DNA from: Rhodanobacter sp. A1T4
GTDB taxonomy: Bacteria; Pseudomonadota; Gammaproteobacteria; Xanthomonadales; Rhodanobacteraceae
Direction of reading: 5' to 3'
Assembly: GCF_014207185.1 (NCBI RefSeq)
Contig: NZ_JACHCP010000001.1
Coordinates: 475,512-539,511 of the forward strand
DNA: 64,000 nucleotides
Shown: piece by piece, positions 8,369 to 17,344 of the stretch
Numbering within the stretch: position 1 is the stretch's first letter
How the letters are laid out: each line of letters begins with the position of its first letter
Program-made: the position numbers and the translations under genes
Notes under the pieces: model-generated
The model's database searches: none
What the model was told of the DNA's origin: nothing
Seen by the model: the letters and a program-made list of their open reading frames with translations, nothing else

Positions 8369-8926
8369 ATGCGCAAACCACCCATCATCCACGCCACGCG
8401 AGACATTCAGAACAGCCATTTTTTGCGTGCCGAGCAGCTCGATCTGGAGTTCTCCAATGGTGAGCGTCGTACCTACGAGCGATTGAAGAGCAGCGGGCTG
8501 GGTGCGGTGATCATCGTGCCGATGCTCGACGACGAAACCGTCTTGCTGGTGCGCGAATACGGCGCTGGCGTGGGCCGCTACGAGCTGGGCTTGCCAAAAG
8601 GCCGGCTTGACCAGGACGAAACCGCCGAACAAGGCGCCGAGCGCGAATTGAAGGAGGAGGTTGGCTATGGCGCGCGCAAGCTCAAGATCCTGCACAACCT
8701 CTCACTTTCGCCGTCCTACATGACGCATATGGCGCATGTTGTGCTGGCACAAGACCTGTATCCCGAGCGATTGGTTGGCGACGAGCCGGAAGAACTCGAC
8801 GTGGTGCCGTGGAAGATGTCCGAGCTGCACACCCTGATTGGTCGCGATGATGTGACCGAAGGGCGCTCGATCGCCGCGCTGTTCATGGCCCGCGAATACC
8901 TCGCTGGTCGCTTCGAGCGGCAGTAA
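8369..8926 (+). CDS. nudE: ADP compounds hydrolase NudE
   Basis: The 185-residue Nudix hydrolase carries a complete Nudix box, GLPKGRLDQDE followed by RELKEEVGYG (about residues 75-101). Length and the N-terminal phrase NSHFLRAEQLDLEFSNGERR match NudE, which hydrolyses ADP-ribose, Ap3A, Ap2A and NADH. It is followed after 7 bases by cysQ, and nudE-cysQ adjacency is common in gammaproteobacteria. Together with mazG next door it forms a short house-cleaning phosphohydrolase cluster. Confidence 0.88.
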   Translation: MRKPPIIHATRDIQNSHFLRAEQLDLEFSNGERRTYERLKSSGLGAVIIVPMLDDETVLLVREYGAGVGRYELGLPKGRLDQDETAEQGAERELKEEVGYGARKLKILHNLSLSPSYMTHMAHVVLAQDLYPERLVGDEPEELDVVPWKMSELHTLIGRDDVTEGRSIAALFMAREYLAGRFERQ

Positions 8927-8933
8927 GCCATTC

Positions 8934-9749
8934 ATGAGTTCTGTACCCGAGTTCGCCCGGCACATCGGTGAGATTGCACGCGCTGCCGGCGAAGCCATCA
9001 TGACGATTTACCGCAGCGATTTTTCGGTGCAGACCAAGGCCGATGCATCGCCGCTCACGGCTGCCGATCTCGCGGCGCAGAAGGTCATCATGGATGGCCT
9101 GTCCTCGCTGGAGACTGTCCTGCCGGTTTTATCCGAAGAGGCGAAAGCGCTGGCCTGGTCGCAGCGTCAGCATTGGTCGCGTTACTGGCTGGTCGACCCG
9201 CTCGACGGTACGCGCGAATTCGTCAAGCGCAACGGCGAATTTACCGTCAACATTGCGCTGATCGACGATCGGCAGACGGTGCTTGGCGTAGTGCTGGCGC
9301 CGGTCACTGGTGAGCTTTACGTCGCCGAACATGGCGATGGCGCGTGGTTGCAGACGCAGGCCGGCGGTGAATGGCAGCGCATCCAGGCGCGCGCGCTGGC
9401 GCAGCCACCAGTGCTCGCCGGCAGCCGTTCGCACGGCAACGAGCAGGCCGCCATGTTGCAGACCTTGCTGGGCGACGACCATCGACTCGTTCCGCTGGGT
9501 TCGTCGTTGAAGTTTTGTTTGATAGCCCGTGGTGCGGCGGACGTCTATTTGCGACTGGGCCTGACCAGCGAGTGGGATACGGCGGCTGCGCAATGCGTGC
9601 TGCAGGAAGCGGGCGGCGCAGTGCTCGACCTGCAGGGTAAACCGTTCACCTACAACCGCGGCGAGTCGCTGCTCAACCCGGAGTTCATCGCCGTCGGCGA
9701 TACCAGCGTGGATTGGGCAGCGCGTTTACGGGCCACTGGCTACGTGTAA
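8934..9749 (+). CDS. cysQ: 3'(2'),5'-bisphosphate nucleotidase CysQ
   Basis: The 271-residue enzyme removes the 3' phosphate of 3'-phosphoadenosine 5'-phosphate, a by-product of sulfate assimilation. Motifs in order are KADASPLTAADLAAQ, VLSEEAK, DPLDGTREFVKRNGEF and SEWDTAAAQCVLQEAGG, the typical CysQ set of metal ligands in the inositol phosphatase fold. Length matches the family. The gene follows nudE closely and precedes mazG by 36 bases, so the three are probably one transcript. Confidence 0.92.
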   Translation: MSSVPEFARHIGEIARAAGEAIMTIYRSDFSVQTKADASPLTAADLAAQKVIMDGLSSLETVLPVLSEEAKALAWSQRQHWSRYWLVDPLDGTREFVKRNGEFTVNIALIDDRQTVLGVVLAPVTGELYVAEHGDGAWLQTQAGGEWQRIQARALAQPPVLAGSRSHGNEQAAMLQTLLGDDHRLVPLGSSLKFCLIARGAADVYLRLGLTSEWDTAAAQCVLQEAGGAVLDLQGKPFTYNRGESLLNPEFIAVGDTSVDWAARLRATGYV

Positions 9750-9785
9750 TCAGCAAACTCGGCTGCACCCATTGAAGAGCCATAG

Positions 9786-10595
9786 ATGACCGACACCACA
9801 CGTTACAGCCTCGACGACCTGCTGGCGATCATGGCGCGCCTGCGCGATCCCGAACGCGGTTGCCCGTGGGATGTGAAACAGGACTTTGCCTCCGTCGCAC
9901 CGTACACGCTTGAAGAAGCCTACGAAGTTGTCGATGCGATCGATCGCGGTCACTGGGATGATTTGCGTGACGAGTTGGGTGATCTGCTACTGCAGGTCGT
10001 TTTCCATGCGCAGATGGCAAAGGAAGCTGGGTTGTTCGACTTTGCCGACGTCGCTGACGCGATCAGCAACAAAATGCGCCGTCGTCATCCACACGTATTC
10101 GGCGACACGCAATTTGCCGATGACGCCGCGCGAAAACAGGCATGGGGAGACAGCAAGACGGCCGAACGCACGGCCAGAGGCGAGTCGGCGGACGATAGCG
10201 CGTTGGCCGGCATTTCTTCGGGCCTGCCGGAATGGCAGCGCGCACGAAAGCTGCAAGAGCGCGCGGCCAGCGTTGGTTTTGACTGGCCCGAGCCGGAGTC
10301 GGTGCTCACCAAGCTGGCTGAAGAAGTGGACGAGGTGCATGCCGAGTTCGCCGATGGCGCCGATCCTGCGCGGCTGGAAGACGAGATCGGTGATGTGCTG
10401 TTCGTGATGGTCAATCTGGCACGCCATGCAAAGGTCGATTTCTCCCGTGCGCTGCGCCATGCCAACCGCAAGTTCGAGCGACGTTTTCGTCAGATGGAAC
10501 AGTTGGCGGCGGCTGATGGTGAAATCTTTGCGCAGCAGAGTCTGGCCGCGCAGGAATCTCTATGGCAACGTGCGAAGGCCATCGAACGCGGGTGA
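9786..10595 (+). CDS. mazG: nucleoside triphosphate pyrophosphohydrolase MazG
   Basis: The enzyme cleaves (d)NTPs to NMP and pyrophosphate. The 269 residues contain two tandem MazG domains. The first has CPWDVKQDFASVAPYTLEEA and DELGDLLLQVVFHAQ; the second has LAEEVDEVHAEF and EDEIGDVLFVMVNLARH. Both keep the ExxE...ExxD metal-binding pattern. Length is normal for full MazG proteins. No toxin-antitoxin gene is adjacent, so it is the housekeeping form. Confidence 0.93.
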   Translation: MTDTTRYSLDDLLAIMARLRDPERGCPWDVKQDFASVAPYTLEEAYEVVDAIDRGHWDDLRDELGDLLLQVVFHAQMAKEAGLFDFADVADAISNKMRRRHPHVFGDTQFADDAARKQAWGDSKTAERTARGESADDSALAGISSGLPEWQRARKLQERAASVGFDWPEPESVLTKLAEEVDEVHAEFADGADPARLEDEIGDVLFVMVNLARHAKVDFSRALRHANRKFERRFRQMEQLAAADGEIFAQQSLAAQESLWQRAKAIERG

Positions 10596-10711
10596 TCGGT
10601 TATTGGGCAAGTCACCGCTGACGTGCTCCAATGCACAGCAATAAACATCGGCGTGCAACCTTTCCGCCGACAATGGCATCCTACAGGTGTCGACCTTCCA
10701 CGGATTCCACC

Positions 10712-11485
10712 ATGCGCCGCCTTTTTATCGCCATTTTATTGCTGGCCCCTGCGTCCGTGTTCGCTGCTGCCCCGTGCAAATATCAGGCGCCGCGCAATCT
10801 GCAAATCAACCTGACTGGTGTGCATGCGGTACAGATCGACGTGCACAGCCATAATTTGCATCTCACCGCGACTGATGCCGCGCAGAAGGTGATCGTCACC
10901 GGCCACGCGTGTACATCCGACAACGCCGTGCTCAACAGCTTGCAGGTCACCCAGAAGCTGGCGGGCGATCAACTGCTGATCGATATCGGCGCCGACAGCC
11001 AGGCACCTTCCAACCTATTTGGCAGTTCGTATGCCTACCTGGATATCAACATGCAACTACCGGCGCGTTTGCCGGTCACGCTCAGCGTCGGCTCGGGCAA
11101 CGCCACGGTCAACGGCGTAAGACAGTTGCAGAGCCGAGTTAACTCGGGCGATCTGCACGTGCGCCACGTGTCGGGCAAGTTCACCGCGAGCCTGGGGGCG
11201 GGCGATATCGATGCAAGCGATATCGGCAGTCTCGAGCTGGGTTCGGTGGGGTCCGGCGACGTCAAGATCGAGGGCATCAAGGGTGATGCGAAGATCGGCA
11301 GCATCGGCTCGGGTGACGTCATGCTACGTCGGGTCGGCGGTAGCGTGCATGCCGACACGCTGGGCTCGGGCGATCTTGGCGTCAAGGATGTCGGTGGCAG
11401 CTTCAGTCTCGGTGCCATGGGTAGTGGCGACGTCACCCATGCCCGCGTCAAAGGCAAGCTCAGCCTGCCGCGCGATGATGATTGA
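10712..11485 (+). CDS. secreted GSGD-repeat protein (GIN/DUF2807-like)
   Basis: A 257-residue protein with a signal peptide (FIAILLLAPASVFAAA). After an N-terminal beta region it shows an imperfect repeat about every 20 residues: NSGDLHV, GAGDIDA, GSGDVKI, GSGDVML, GSGDLGV, GSGDVTH. This periodic Gly-Ser-Gly-Asp turn is typical of the beta-solenoid head-GIN or DUF4097/DUF2807 families. Members are secreted or periplasmic and their role is largely unknown. ATG 10712 places the signal peptide at the N terminus; the longer open frame from 10631 does not. It follows mazG after 116 bases. Confidence 0.75.
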   Translation: MRRLFIAILLLAPASVFAAAPCKYQAPRNLQINLTGVHAVQIDVHSHNLHLTATDAAQKVIVTGHACTSDNAVLNSLQVTQKLAGDQLLIDIGADSQAPSNLFGSSYAYLDINMQLPARLPVTLSVGSGNATVNGVRQLQSRVNSGDLHVRHVSGKFTASLGAGDIDASDIGSLELGSVGSGDVKIEGIKGDAKIGSIGSGDVMLRRVGGSVHADTLGSGDLGVKDVGGSFSLGAMGSGDVTHARVKGKLSLPRDDD

Positions 11486-11503
11486 GCGGCAGGTGTTACC
11501 GAA

Positions 11504-12646
11504 TCATCCGAGCCAGTGCCAGGCAAGATAGACCAGCGGTGCGCTAACCAGCAAAAACGGAATCGAGACCAGGTGCAGCAACCGCAAGCCGTGCGGCTGT
11601 TTTGCAAGCCGCAGGGCGATCAGGTTGGCCAGCGAACCAATCGCCAGACCGAAACCACCCACATTGACTGCCACCGCCAGCGCAATCGCATCAGGTGCGC
11701 GATCGAGCAGCAGCACCGTCGCCGGCACATTGCTGATCAGTTGTGAGGCAAGAATGCCGCTGATGAAGACCGTCAGTGGCTGCTTGAAATCGAGCTGATC
11801 CAGCCCGTGTTTCACCAGTGGCAGTTCGGCGAAATGCCCCAGCCCCAGAAAGATCGCGGCAAAGGTCACCAGCAACAGCCAGTCGATTCGCGTCAGGCTC
11901 GCGCGTGCCAGTAGCACAAACAGCACCAGCAGCAGCACAGCACCCAGCAGTGCGTAGTCGTACTCCATCAGCACGACCATGCCGACCAGGCCGATCATCG
12001 ACACTGTACCAAGCCGCTTTGACGTCGTTTGGCCGCTCATCCTGTCCATGCTCAGCTCGATGCCATCGCGCGGTAGCCACAGCAGGGTGAATGCTGTCAA
12101 CAGCGCAAACATCACGGCAGCTGCAGGCAGCATCGCAACGACGAAATGCAGGAAGGGCAGCCGCGCGTGTTGCCACAGCAGCAGGTTCTGCGGGTTGCCG
12201 ATCGGACTCAAGGTGGAGCCCGCATTCACCGCCAGCGCCTCCAGCACCACCATGCGCAGCACTGGCAGATTGGATATGCCGCCGATCACCACCGTCAGCG
12301 GCACGATCAGGAACAAGCTCACGTCGTTAGTCAGCACCATCGACAGCAGTGCCGTTGCCGCTACCAGCAGCAAGCCGAGTCCACGCAGCGAATGCGCGCG
12401 TGCGGCGATGCTGACGGCAGCGCGCTGCACCAACCCACTGTCGCGAATTCCCTGGATCGCGATCAGCAGGCCCATCAACCCGGCCAGCGTCGGCAGCTGC
12501 AGCCAGTGTTGATAGTTTGCCAGTGGTTGCGGATCGAACAGTGCCAATGCAATCGTCAGTGTGCCGAACAGCAGCAGCAACCATTCGCTCTTCAGCTTTT
12601 GCCGCCACGAGAACGGCGCGGCGTCTGGATTGGCTGCATCACTCAT
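11504..12646 (-). CDS. SLC13/ArsB-type anion permease
   Basis: A 380-residue integral membrane protein with about 10 hydrophobic segments. Two re-entrant signatures of the ion-transporter superfamily are visible: MVLTNDVSLFLIVPL with NAGSTLSPIGNPQNLLLW in the first half, and SQLISNVPATVLLL in the second. Such carriers move dicarboxylates, citrate, sulfate or arsenite; the substrate cannot be told here. At 380 residues it is short for SLC13 but still has both halves. It converges with the GSGD-repeat gene, 18 bases apart. Confidence 0.8.
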   Translation of the reverse strand: MSDAANPDAAPFSWRQKLKSEWLLLLFGTLTIALALFDPQPLANYQHWLQLPTLAGLMGLLIAIQGIRDSGLVQRAAVSIAARAHSLRGLGLLLVAATALLSMVLTNDVSLFLIVPLTVVIGGISNLPVLRMVVLEALAVNAGSTLSPIGNPQNLLLWQHARLPFLHFVVAMLPAAAVMFALLTAFTLLWLPRDGIELSMDRMSGQTTSKRLGTVSMIGLVGMVVLMEYDYALLGAVLLLVLFVLLARASLTRIDWLLLVTFAAIFLGLGHFAELPLVKHGLDQLDFKQPLTVFISGILASQLISNVPATVLLLDRAPDAIALAVAVNVGGFGLAIGSLANLIALRLAKQPHGLRLLHLVSIPFLLVSAPLVYLAWHWLG

Positions 12647-12682
12647 GCGATGGCGTATCCGTCGAAACTGCCGCCATCACCA

Positions 12683-13312
12683 TCACCATCCGCTCAGCGC
12701 TTCGATCTGGTAAAGCCTCTGCCAGCTCGGGCGCGCACGAATCAGCGCCGCCAACCGATTCAATGCCGGCCACTCGCTGACCGGTCGCGGCATATTGCGC
12801 GACCAGCGCATCAGCATCGCCAGCAGCAGGTCGGCGCCAGTGAATTCGGCGCCCAGCAAGTACGGACCATTGGCCTTGAGATGCGCATCCAGCCGATCCC
12901 ATATGCCTTCGATCTTTTTTTGCAGCGCCGCGCGTATTGCCGGATCGTGGTCGTCGCTACCCAGTTCGGCTGGATAAAACCACAGTCGATAGGTCGACAT
13001 CAGCGTATTGCTGAGATACACGATCCACTGTGTCCAGGCGTCGTGCGCAGGCGTACCCGATAACGGTGCCAGCTTCGCTTCAGGGTGACGCTCGGCCAGA
13101 ATCATCAACAGCGCAGCAGATTCGGTCAACGCCCGATCATCGATCACCAGGGTCGGCACGACGCCACCCGGATTGAGCCTCAGATAGTCCGGATCGTGTT
13201 GCGCATCCGTGTCGAAATCGACTAGCCGCAACTCATGCGGCGCACCGATTTCCAGCAGCGCGAGGTGCACGACCATGCTGGCGGTGCCGGGGGAGTAGTA
13301 GAGCGTATACAT
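12683..13312 (-). CDS. glutathione S-transferase family protein
   Basis: The 209-residue protein has the N-terminal thioredoxin-like GST domain, with YYSPGTASMVVHLALLEIGA at the start and the cis-proline and Glu-Ser glutathione site PTLVIDDRALTESAALLM. The all-helical C-terminal domain contains the N-capping motif GAEFTGADLLLAML. The substrate is unknown. It lies between the permease and the large ABC permease, all on the minus strand. Confidence 0.88.
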   Translation of the reverse strand: MYTLYYSPGTASMVVHLALLEIGAPHELRLVDFDTDAQHDPDYLRLNPGGVVPTLVIDDRALTESAALLMILAERHPEAKLAPLSGTPAHDAWTQWIVYLSNTLMSTYRLWFYPAELGSDDHDPAIRAALQKKIEGIWDRLDAHLKANGPYLLGAEFTGADLLLAMLMRWSRNMPRPVSEWPALNRLAALIRARPSWQRLYQIEALSGW

Positions 13313-13366
13313 GGTTGGCTTCTCGGTAATGGCTGCGATCCTGCCGGTGAGAATATCCGAACAGCA

Positions 13367-15850
13367 TCAGCCTTCCCGCAACAACCGCATCGGCGATGTT
13401 TGAGTCACCTTGCGCGTGCCGGCCAGGCCCAGCAGCATCACCACGATGGCCGCGCTCAATGCGCCAAGCGCAAGCGGCCATAGCGGAGGCACGAAGCCAT
13501 CGATATGGAAGACAGCATGCCCCATCCACAAGCCCGCACCGGCGGCACCAAGTGCTGCGGTGAGTCCGGCGACAAGGCCGAGCAAGGCGAATTCACAAGC
13601 GGCGGCCGCACGCAGTTGATTGCGACGCGCGCCCAGGGTGCGTAGAAGGGCCGCTTCGTGACGGCGTTCGGCGGCGCTGGCAGCGAGCGCCGCCGACAGC
13701 ACCAGCGCGCCGGCGAGCAGGCTGAAACCAAGGATCCAGCGCACGGCATTGCCTACGCGATCGACGATCTCGCGCACGCGATCGAGCAACGAATCGACGT
13801 CGATCAGGCTGAGGTTGCTGTAGTCGCGCGACAGCTGCGCCAGCTGATTCGCTTGCGTGCGCGGCAGGTAGAAGCTGGCGAGCCAGGTATGCGGCAAGCT
13901 GCTGGCGTGGTCGGGATCGAGCAGCAGGAAGAAGTTGACCCGGAATGAACTCCAGTCGACCTTGCGGATGCTGCCGATCTTCGCGTCGAGGTTGCCTTCG
14001 CCGACGTTGAAGCTCAGCGTGTCGCCCAATTTCAACGAAAACATGTCGCGCCACATCGTGTCGATCGACACCATCGCCTGCGCGGGGTGTGCATTTGGCC
14101 ACTGGCCGGCGACGATCTGGTTGGCCGGCGGCAGCTCGCTGGCCCATGACAGCCGCAGCTGGCGATCGGCCGAGTCCTTCGAGCGTTCATCGGCGAACTT
14201 GATCGAATCGATCGGCTTGCCGTTGATCGCGGTGAGCTTGCCCACTGCCAGCGGCGCCATGTTGAGCTTCTCGCCGCCAATGCCTGTCAGCGCGTGTTCG
14301 AAGCCGGCGCGCTGGTCATCCTGCAGGTTCAGCGCGAACCAGTTCGGTGTATCGGTCGGCAACTCCTGTCGCCAGCCCTGCAGCAGCGAAGGCGCCACGA
14401 TGGCAAGCAGCAGCAGGGCGCAGAGTCCGAGGCTCAGCGCGGTGGCCTGGATCAGGCTCAGCGTGCGCCGTCGTGCCAGCGCGGCCAGCCCGAGGCGCAG
14501 CGCGGGATGCGCGCCGGGTGCGACGCGTCGGGCAATGAACAGCAGCAGCGCGGCCAGCAGCGCCGCGACAACGGCAACGCCGAACAAGCTTGCTGCGAGA
14601 ATGCCGGCCAGCTGCACCGAACCGCTCTGCGTCCAGATCAAGGCCAGCGCCACCACCAGCGGGATCAGATACAGCGCATCGAAGCGCCGTACACGCCGCT
14701 CCATACTTTGACGGAACACCGCCACCGGCGGCACCTCGGCCAGCCTCGCCAGCGGCGGCAGCGCAAAGCCGATCAGCACGGCAATGCCCATCGCTGCGGC
14801 GGCGAACGATGGCCCCAGCGGCAGCACGGTCGGCACGCTGCCGAACAGCTGACTGGCAAACAGCCACGCCAGTTGGGACAGCCCCAATGCCAGCACGAGC
14901 CCAATGGCTGCGGCGGGGATGGCTAGTGCGGCGAGCGTGTAAACCAGCAGGCCCAGCACGCGTTTGCGTGAGGTGCCCAGCGCGCGCAGCAAGGCGACTT
15001 CGGCTGTCTTGCGCCGTGCGTAGCGTTGCGCCGCCAGAGCGATGGCCACACCCGCCAGCAGTGCCGACAGCAGCGCGGTCAGCCTTAGAAAGGCGCCGGC
15101 GCGATCGAACGCGGTGCGCATGCGCTCCTGGGTCTGTTCGGTGGTCACCAACTCGGCGCCCTGCGGCAGTTTTGTTGACTGCACCCAGTCACGCCAGCTC
15201 TGCACCGCTGTCGGATCGCCGGCCAACAGCAGGCGATGGCGCGCACGGCTGCCGACGCCGAGCAGTCCGGCCTGTTCGGCGTCGGTGAGGCTCATCAGCG
15301 CGCGCGGTGCCAGCGCAAACAGCTCACCACCGTCGGGCTGGCGCAATAGCTCGGCCGTGATGGTCAGCTGGCGGCCACCGAGTTGCAGTTGCTGGCCAAC
15401 CTTGAGGTTCAGCGCGACCAGCGCGCGATGGTCGAGATAGACGCTGCCCGCTGCCGGCGCTTGGCCGTTGTGCGAGCGTCCGGTCGCGTCGCCCAGCTCC
15501 AGCGTGCCACGCAGCGGGTAGTGCTGATCGCTGGCCTGCACGTCGAGCAGCTGTGTCTTCTGGTTGGCAAACGCAACGCTGGGAAAGCTGGTGGTGACAG
15601 TGGTGTTCAATCCGCGCTGATGGGCTTCATTGGCAAACGTATCGGGCAGGTTCTGCGGGGATTCGATGCCGATATCGCCGCCGATCAATTCGGCCGCGCT
15701 GGCCAGCATGCCGCGTTCGATCCGCGTCGACAGCGTGGCGACCACGCCGAGCGCAACCACCGCCAACACCAGAGACGCGGCCAATGTGCGCAGCTCCGGT
15801 AGGTGCCATTCGCGACGAACCGTGCGCAGGGCGAGCAGCAGCAATTTCAT
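13367..15850 (-). CDS. FtsX-family ABC transporter permease (YbbP-like)
   Basis: An 827-residue membrane protein made of two FtsX/MacB units. A first membrane helix (LVLAVVALGVVATLS) is followed by a large periplasmic domain of about 200 residues, then several helices, a second periplasmic domain of about 180 residues (GIGGEKLNMAPLAVG onward), and three terminal helices. The order matches the YbbP type that pairs with YbbA-like ATPases. It begins 4 bases inside the ATPase gene, so the two are coupled. YbbAP is thought to act on lipophilic or membrane-associated substrates; the substrate here is unknown. Confidence 0.87.
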   Translation of the reverse strand: MKLLLLALRTVRREWHLPELRTLAASLVLAVVALGVVATLSTRIERGMLASAAELIGGDIGIESPQNLPDTFANEAHQRGLNTTVTTSFPSVAFANQKTQLLDVQASDQHYPLRGTLELGDATGRSHNGQAPAAGSVYLDHRALVALNLKVGQQLQLGGRQLTITAELLRQPDGGELFALAPRALMSLTDAEQAGLLGVGSRARHRLLLAGDPTAVQSWRDWVQSTKLPQGAELVTTEQTQERMRTAFDRAGAFLRLTALLSALLAGVAIALAAQRYARRKTAEVALLRALGTSRKRVLGLLVYTLAALAIPAAAIGLVLALGLSQLAWLFASQLFGSVPTVLPLGPSFAAAAMGIAVLIGFALPPLARLAEVPPVAVFRQSMERRVRRFDALYLIPLVVALALIWTQSGSVQLAGILAASLFGVAVVAALLAALLLFIARRVAPGAHPALRLGLAALARRRTLSLIQATALSLGLCALLLLAIVAPSLLQGWRQELPTDTPNWFALNLQDDQRAGFEHALTGIGGEKLNMAPLAVGKLTAINGKPIDSIKFADERSKDSADRQLRLSWASELPPANQIVAGQWPNAHPAQAMVSIDTMWRDMFSLKLGDTLSFNVGEGNLDAKIGSIRKVDWSSFRVNFFLLLDPDHASSLPHTWLASFYLPRTQANQLAQLSRDYSNLSLIDVDSLLDRVREIVDRVGNAVRWILGFSLLAGALVLSAALAASAAERRHEAALLRTLGARRNQLRAAAACEFALLGLVAGLTAALGAAGAGLWMGHAVFHIDGFVPPLWPLALGALSAAIVVMLLGLAGTRKVTQTSPMRLLREG

Positions 15851-16563
15851 GCGCGGGCGCTCGTGAATTTTGTGGCCTCGTTCGAGGACACCACGCGGCC
15901 CTCTTCCAGTTCGATTCGTCGATCGCAGCGCGCGGCCAGCGTGGCGTCGTGGGTGACCAGTACCAGGGTGGTGTGATGATCGCGATTGAGTGCGAACAGC
16001 ATGTCGCAGATGTGGTGGCCGGTGCGTTGGTCGAGGTTGCCGGTGGGTTCATCGGCAAACAGCACGCGCGGGCTATGCACAAAGGCGCGAGCAATCGCCA
16101 CGCGCTGCTGCTCGCCGCCGGAAAGCTGGGCGGGATAATGCTTCCGCCGTGCACTGAGCCCCACCGCTTCGAGCGCGGCACGAGCACGAGCGCGGGCATC
16201 GCTGCTGCCTTCCAGCTCCAGTGGCAGCATCACGTTTTCCTCGGCGGTGAGGGCGGGCAGCAGATGGAACGACTGGAACACGAAGCCGACCAGGCGACGG
16301 CGCAGATCCGCGCGCGCTTCCTCGTCCATCTGTTCAAGCGCATTGCCGTCGAGAAGGATGCTGCCGCTGTTGGGCGTATCCAGCCCGGCCAGCAGGCCGA
16401 GCAAGGTGGTCTTGCCGGAGCCGGAGGCGCCGACGATGGCGAAACTTTCGCCGGACATGATCTGCAGGCTGACGTTGTGCAGAATGTCGAGCTTTCCCTC
16501 GGGACCGCTGACCGACTTGCTAACATCGCGGGTCTCTAGAAGCGCGCGGGAAGAATCAGTCAT
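15847..16563 (-). CDS. ybbA: ABC transporter ATP-binding protein (YbbA/LolD type)
   Basis: The 238-residue ATPase has Walker [13 protein letters not shown], the Q-loop [13 protein letters not shown], signature [14 protein letters not shown] and Walker [13 protein letters not shown]. It powers the FtsX-type permease that follows with a 4-base overlap. ATG 16563 ([14 protein letters not shown]) is favoured; the frame is open to 16812 but that part overlaps tesA on the other strand. The minus-strand ATG shares bases with the plus-strand ATG of tesA (the sequence CATG at 16561-16564). Confidence 0.92.
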   Translation of the reverse strand: MTDSSRALLETRDVSKSVSGPEGKLDILHNVSLQIMSGESFAIVGASGSGKTTLLGLLAGLDTPNSGSILLDGNALEQMDEEARADLRRRLVGFVFQSFHLLPALTAEENVMLPLELEGSSDARARARAALEAVGLSARRKHYPAQLSGGEQQRVAIARAFVHSPRVLFADEPTGNLDQRTGHHICDMLFALNRDHHTTLVLVTHDATLAARCDRRIELEEGRVVSSNEATKFTSARA

Positions 16564-17197
16564 GCGTCGATGCCTTGGTTTGATGATGTGTTGCGGGCTG
16601 TTGCTGGGTGGTATCGGCAGTGCCGGTGCGGCGGCGCAGAAAACTGCAGTGAAGACGGTACTGGTGCTGGGTGACTCGCTATCCGCCGCACACAACATAC
16701 CGATCGAATCCGGCTGGGTGTTCCTGCTGAACGCGCGCCTGTCCGACATGGTGCCGAAGGCTCTCGCGATCAATGCCAGCATCAGTGGTGAAACGTCGTT
16801 GAGCGGACGCAATCGTTTGCCGGCACTGCTGCAGAAATATCATCCGTCGGTACTCGTGATCGAACTGGGTGCAAACGACGGCCTGCAGGGACTGCCGCTG
16901 CCGGCGCTGCGCGACAATCTCGCCGCGATGATCGACGTGGCGCAGAAGCAGAAAATCCGCGTGCTGTTGCTGGGTATCGAGCTGCCGGTAAACTACGGTC
17001 CGCAGTACCGTGACGGCCTGCGGGCCATCTATGCCGATCTGGCAAAGACCAAGCGCACCGGACTGGTGCCGTTCCTGCTCGAAAGCGTGGCACTTGATCC
17101 CGCCATGATGCAGGACGACGGGCTGCATCCCGTCGCCAGCGCCGAGCCGAAAGTACTCGATACGGTGTGGCCGCAGCTGCAACCGCTGCTGAAATGA
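16562..17197 (+). CDS. tesA: multifunctional arylesterase / acyl-CoA thioesterase I
   Basis: A 211-residue periplasmic GDSL/SGNH hydrolase. It has a signal peptide (LGLMMCCGLLLGGIGSAGAA), block I VLGDSLSAAHNI, the Asn and Gly of blocks II and III (IELGANDGLQG), and block V DDGLHPVA with Asp and His. TesA cleaves acyl-CoA thioesters and esters. It is divergent from the ybbA-like ATPase, as in E. coli, but here the two start codons overlap, so each leader lies inside the other's coding sequence. Confidence 0.92.
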   Translation: MRRCLGLMMCCGLLLGGIGSAGAAAQKTAVKTVLVLGDSLSAAHNIPIESGWVFLLNARLSDMVPKALAINASISGETSLSGRNRLPALLQKYHPSVLVIELGANDGLQGLPLPALRDNLAAMIDVAQKQKIRVLLLGIELPVNYGPQYRDGLRAIYADLAKTKRTGLVPFLLESVALDPAMMQDDGLHPVASAEPKVLDTVWPQLQPLLK

Positions 17198-17252
17198 CCG
17201 CGTAAACCAGGTTTGCGCTCAAGCACTGATGTGACGAGTCGCCCGGCTGTAC

Positions 17253-17306
17253 TTCACATTTCGATCACCGTGCGGGCGTTTAGTCTTCGTTCTTCACATT
17301 TGTGAA
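17253..17306 (+). promoter_or_regulatory. direct repeat TTCACATTT upstream of the response regulator
   Basis: TTCACATTT occurs at 17253-17261 and again at 17293-17301, 40 bases apart, about four helical turns. The second copy extends into the palindrome TTCACATTTGTGAA (17293-17306). It sits 39 bases before the response-regulator start and could be the binding site for autoregulation, since OmpR-type regulators often bind direct repeats. This is inference from spacing and position. Confidence 0.4.
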
Positions 17307-17344
17307 AATCCACATAGTTGAAGCCAGAGCGACGAGGACGAGAT

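Noticed and set aside
14590..15288. Long Arg/Pro-rich frame on the plus strand opposite the ABC permease
   Set aside because: Typical shadow frame of a GC-rich gene; the permease on the minus strand has clear domains.
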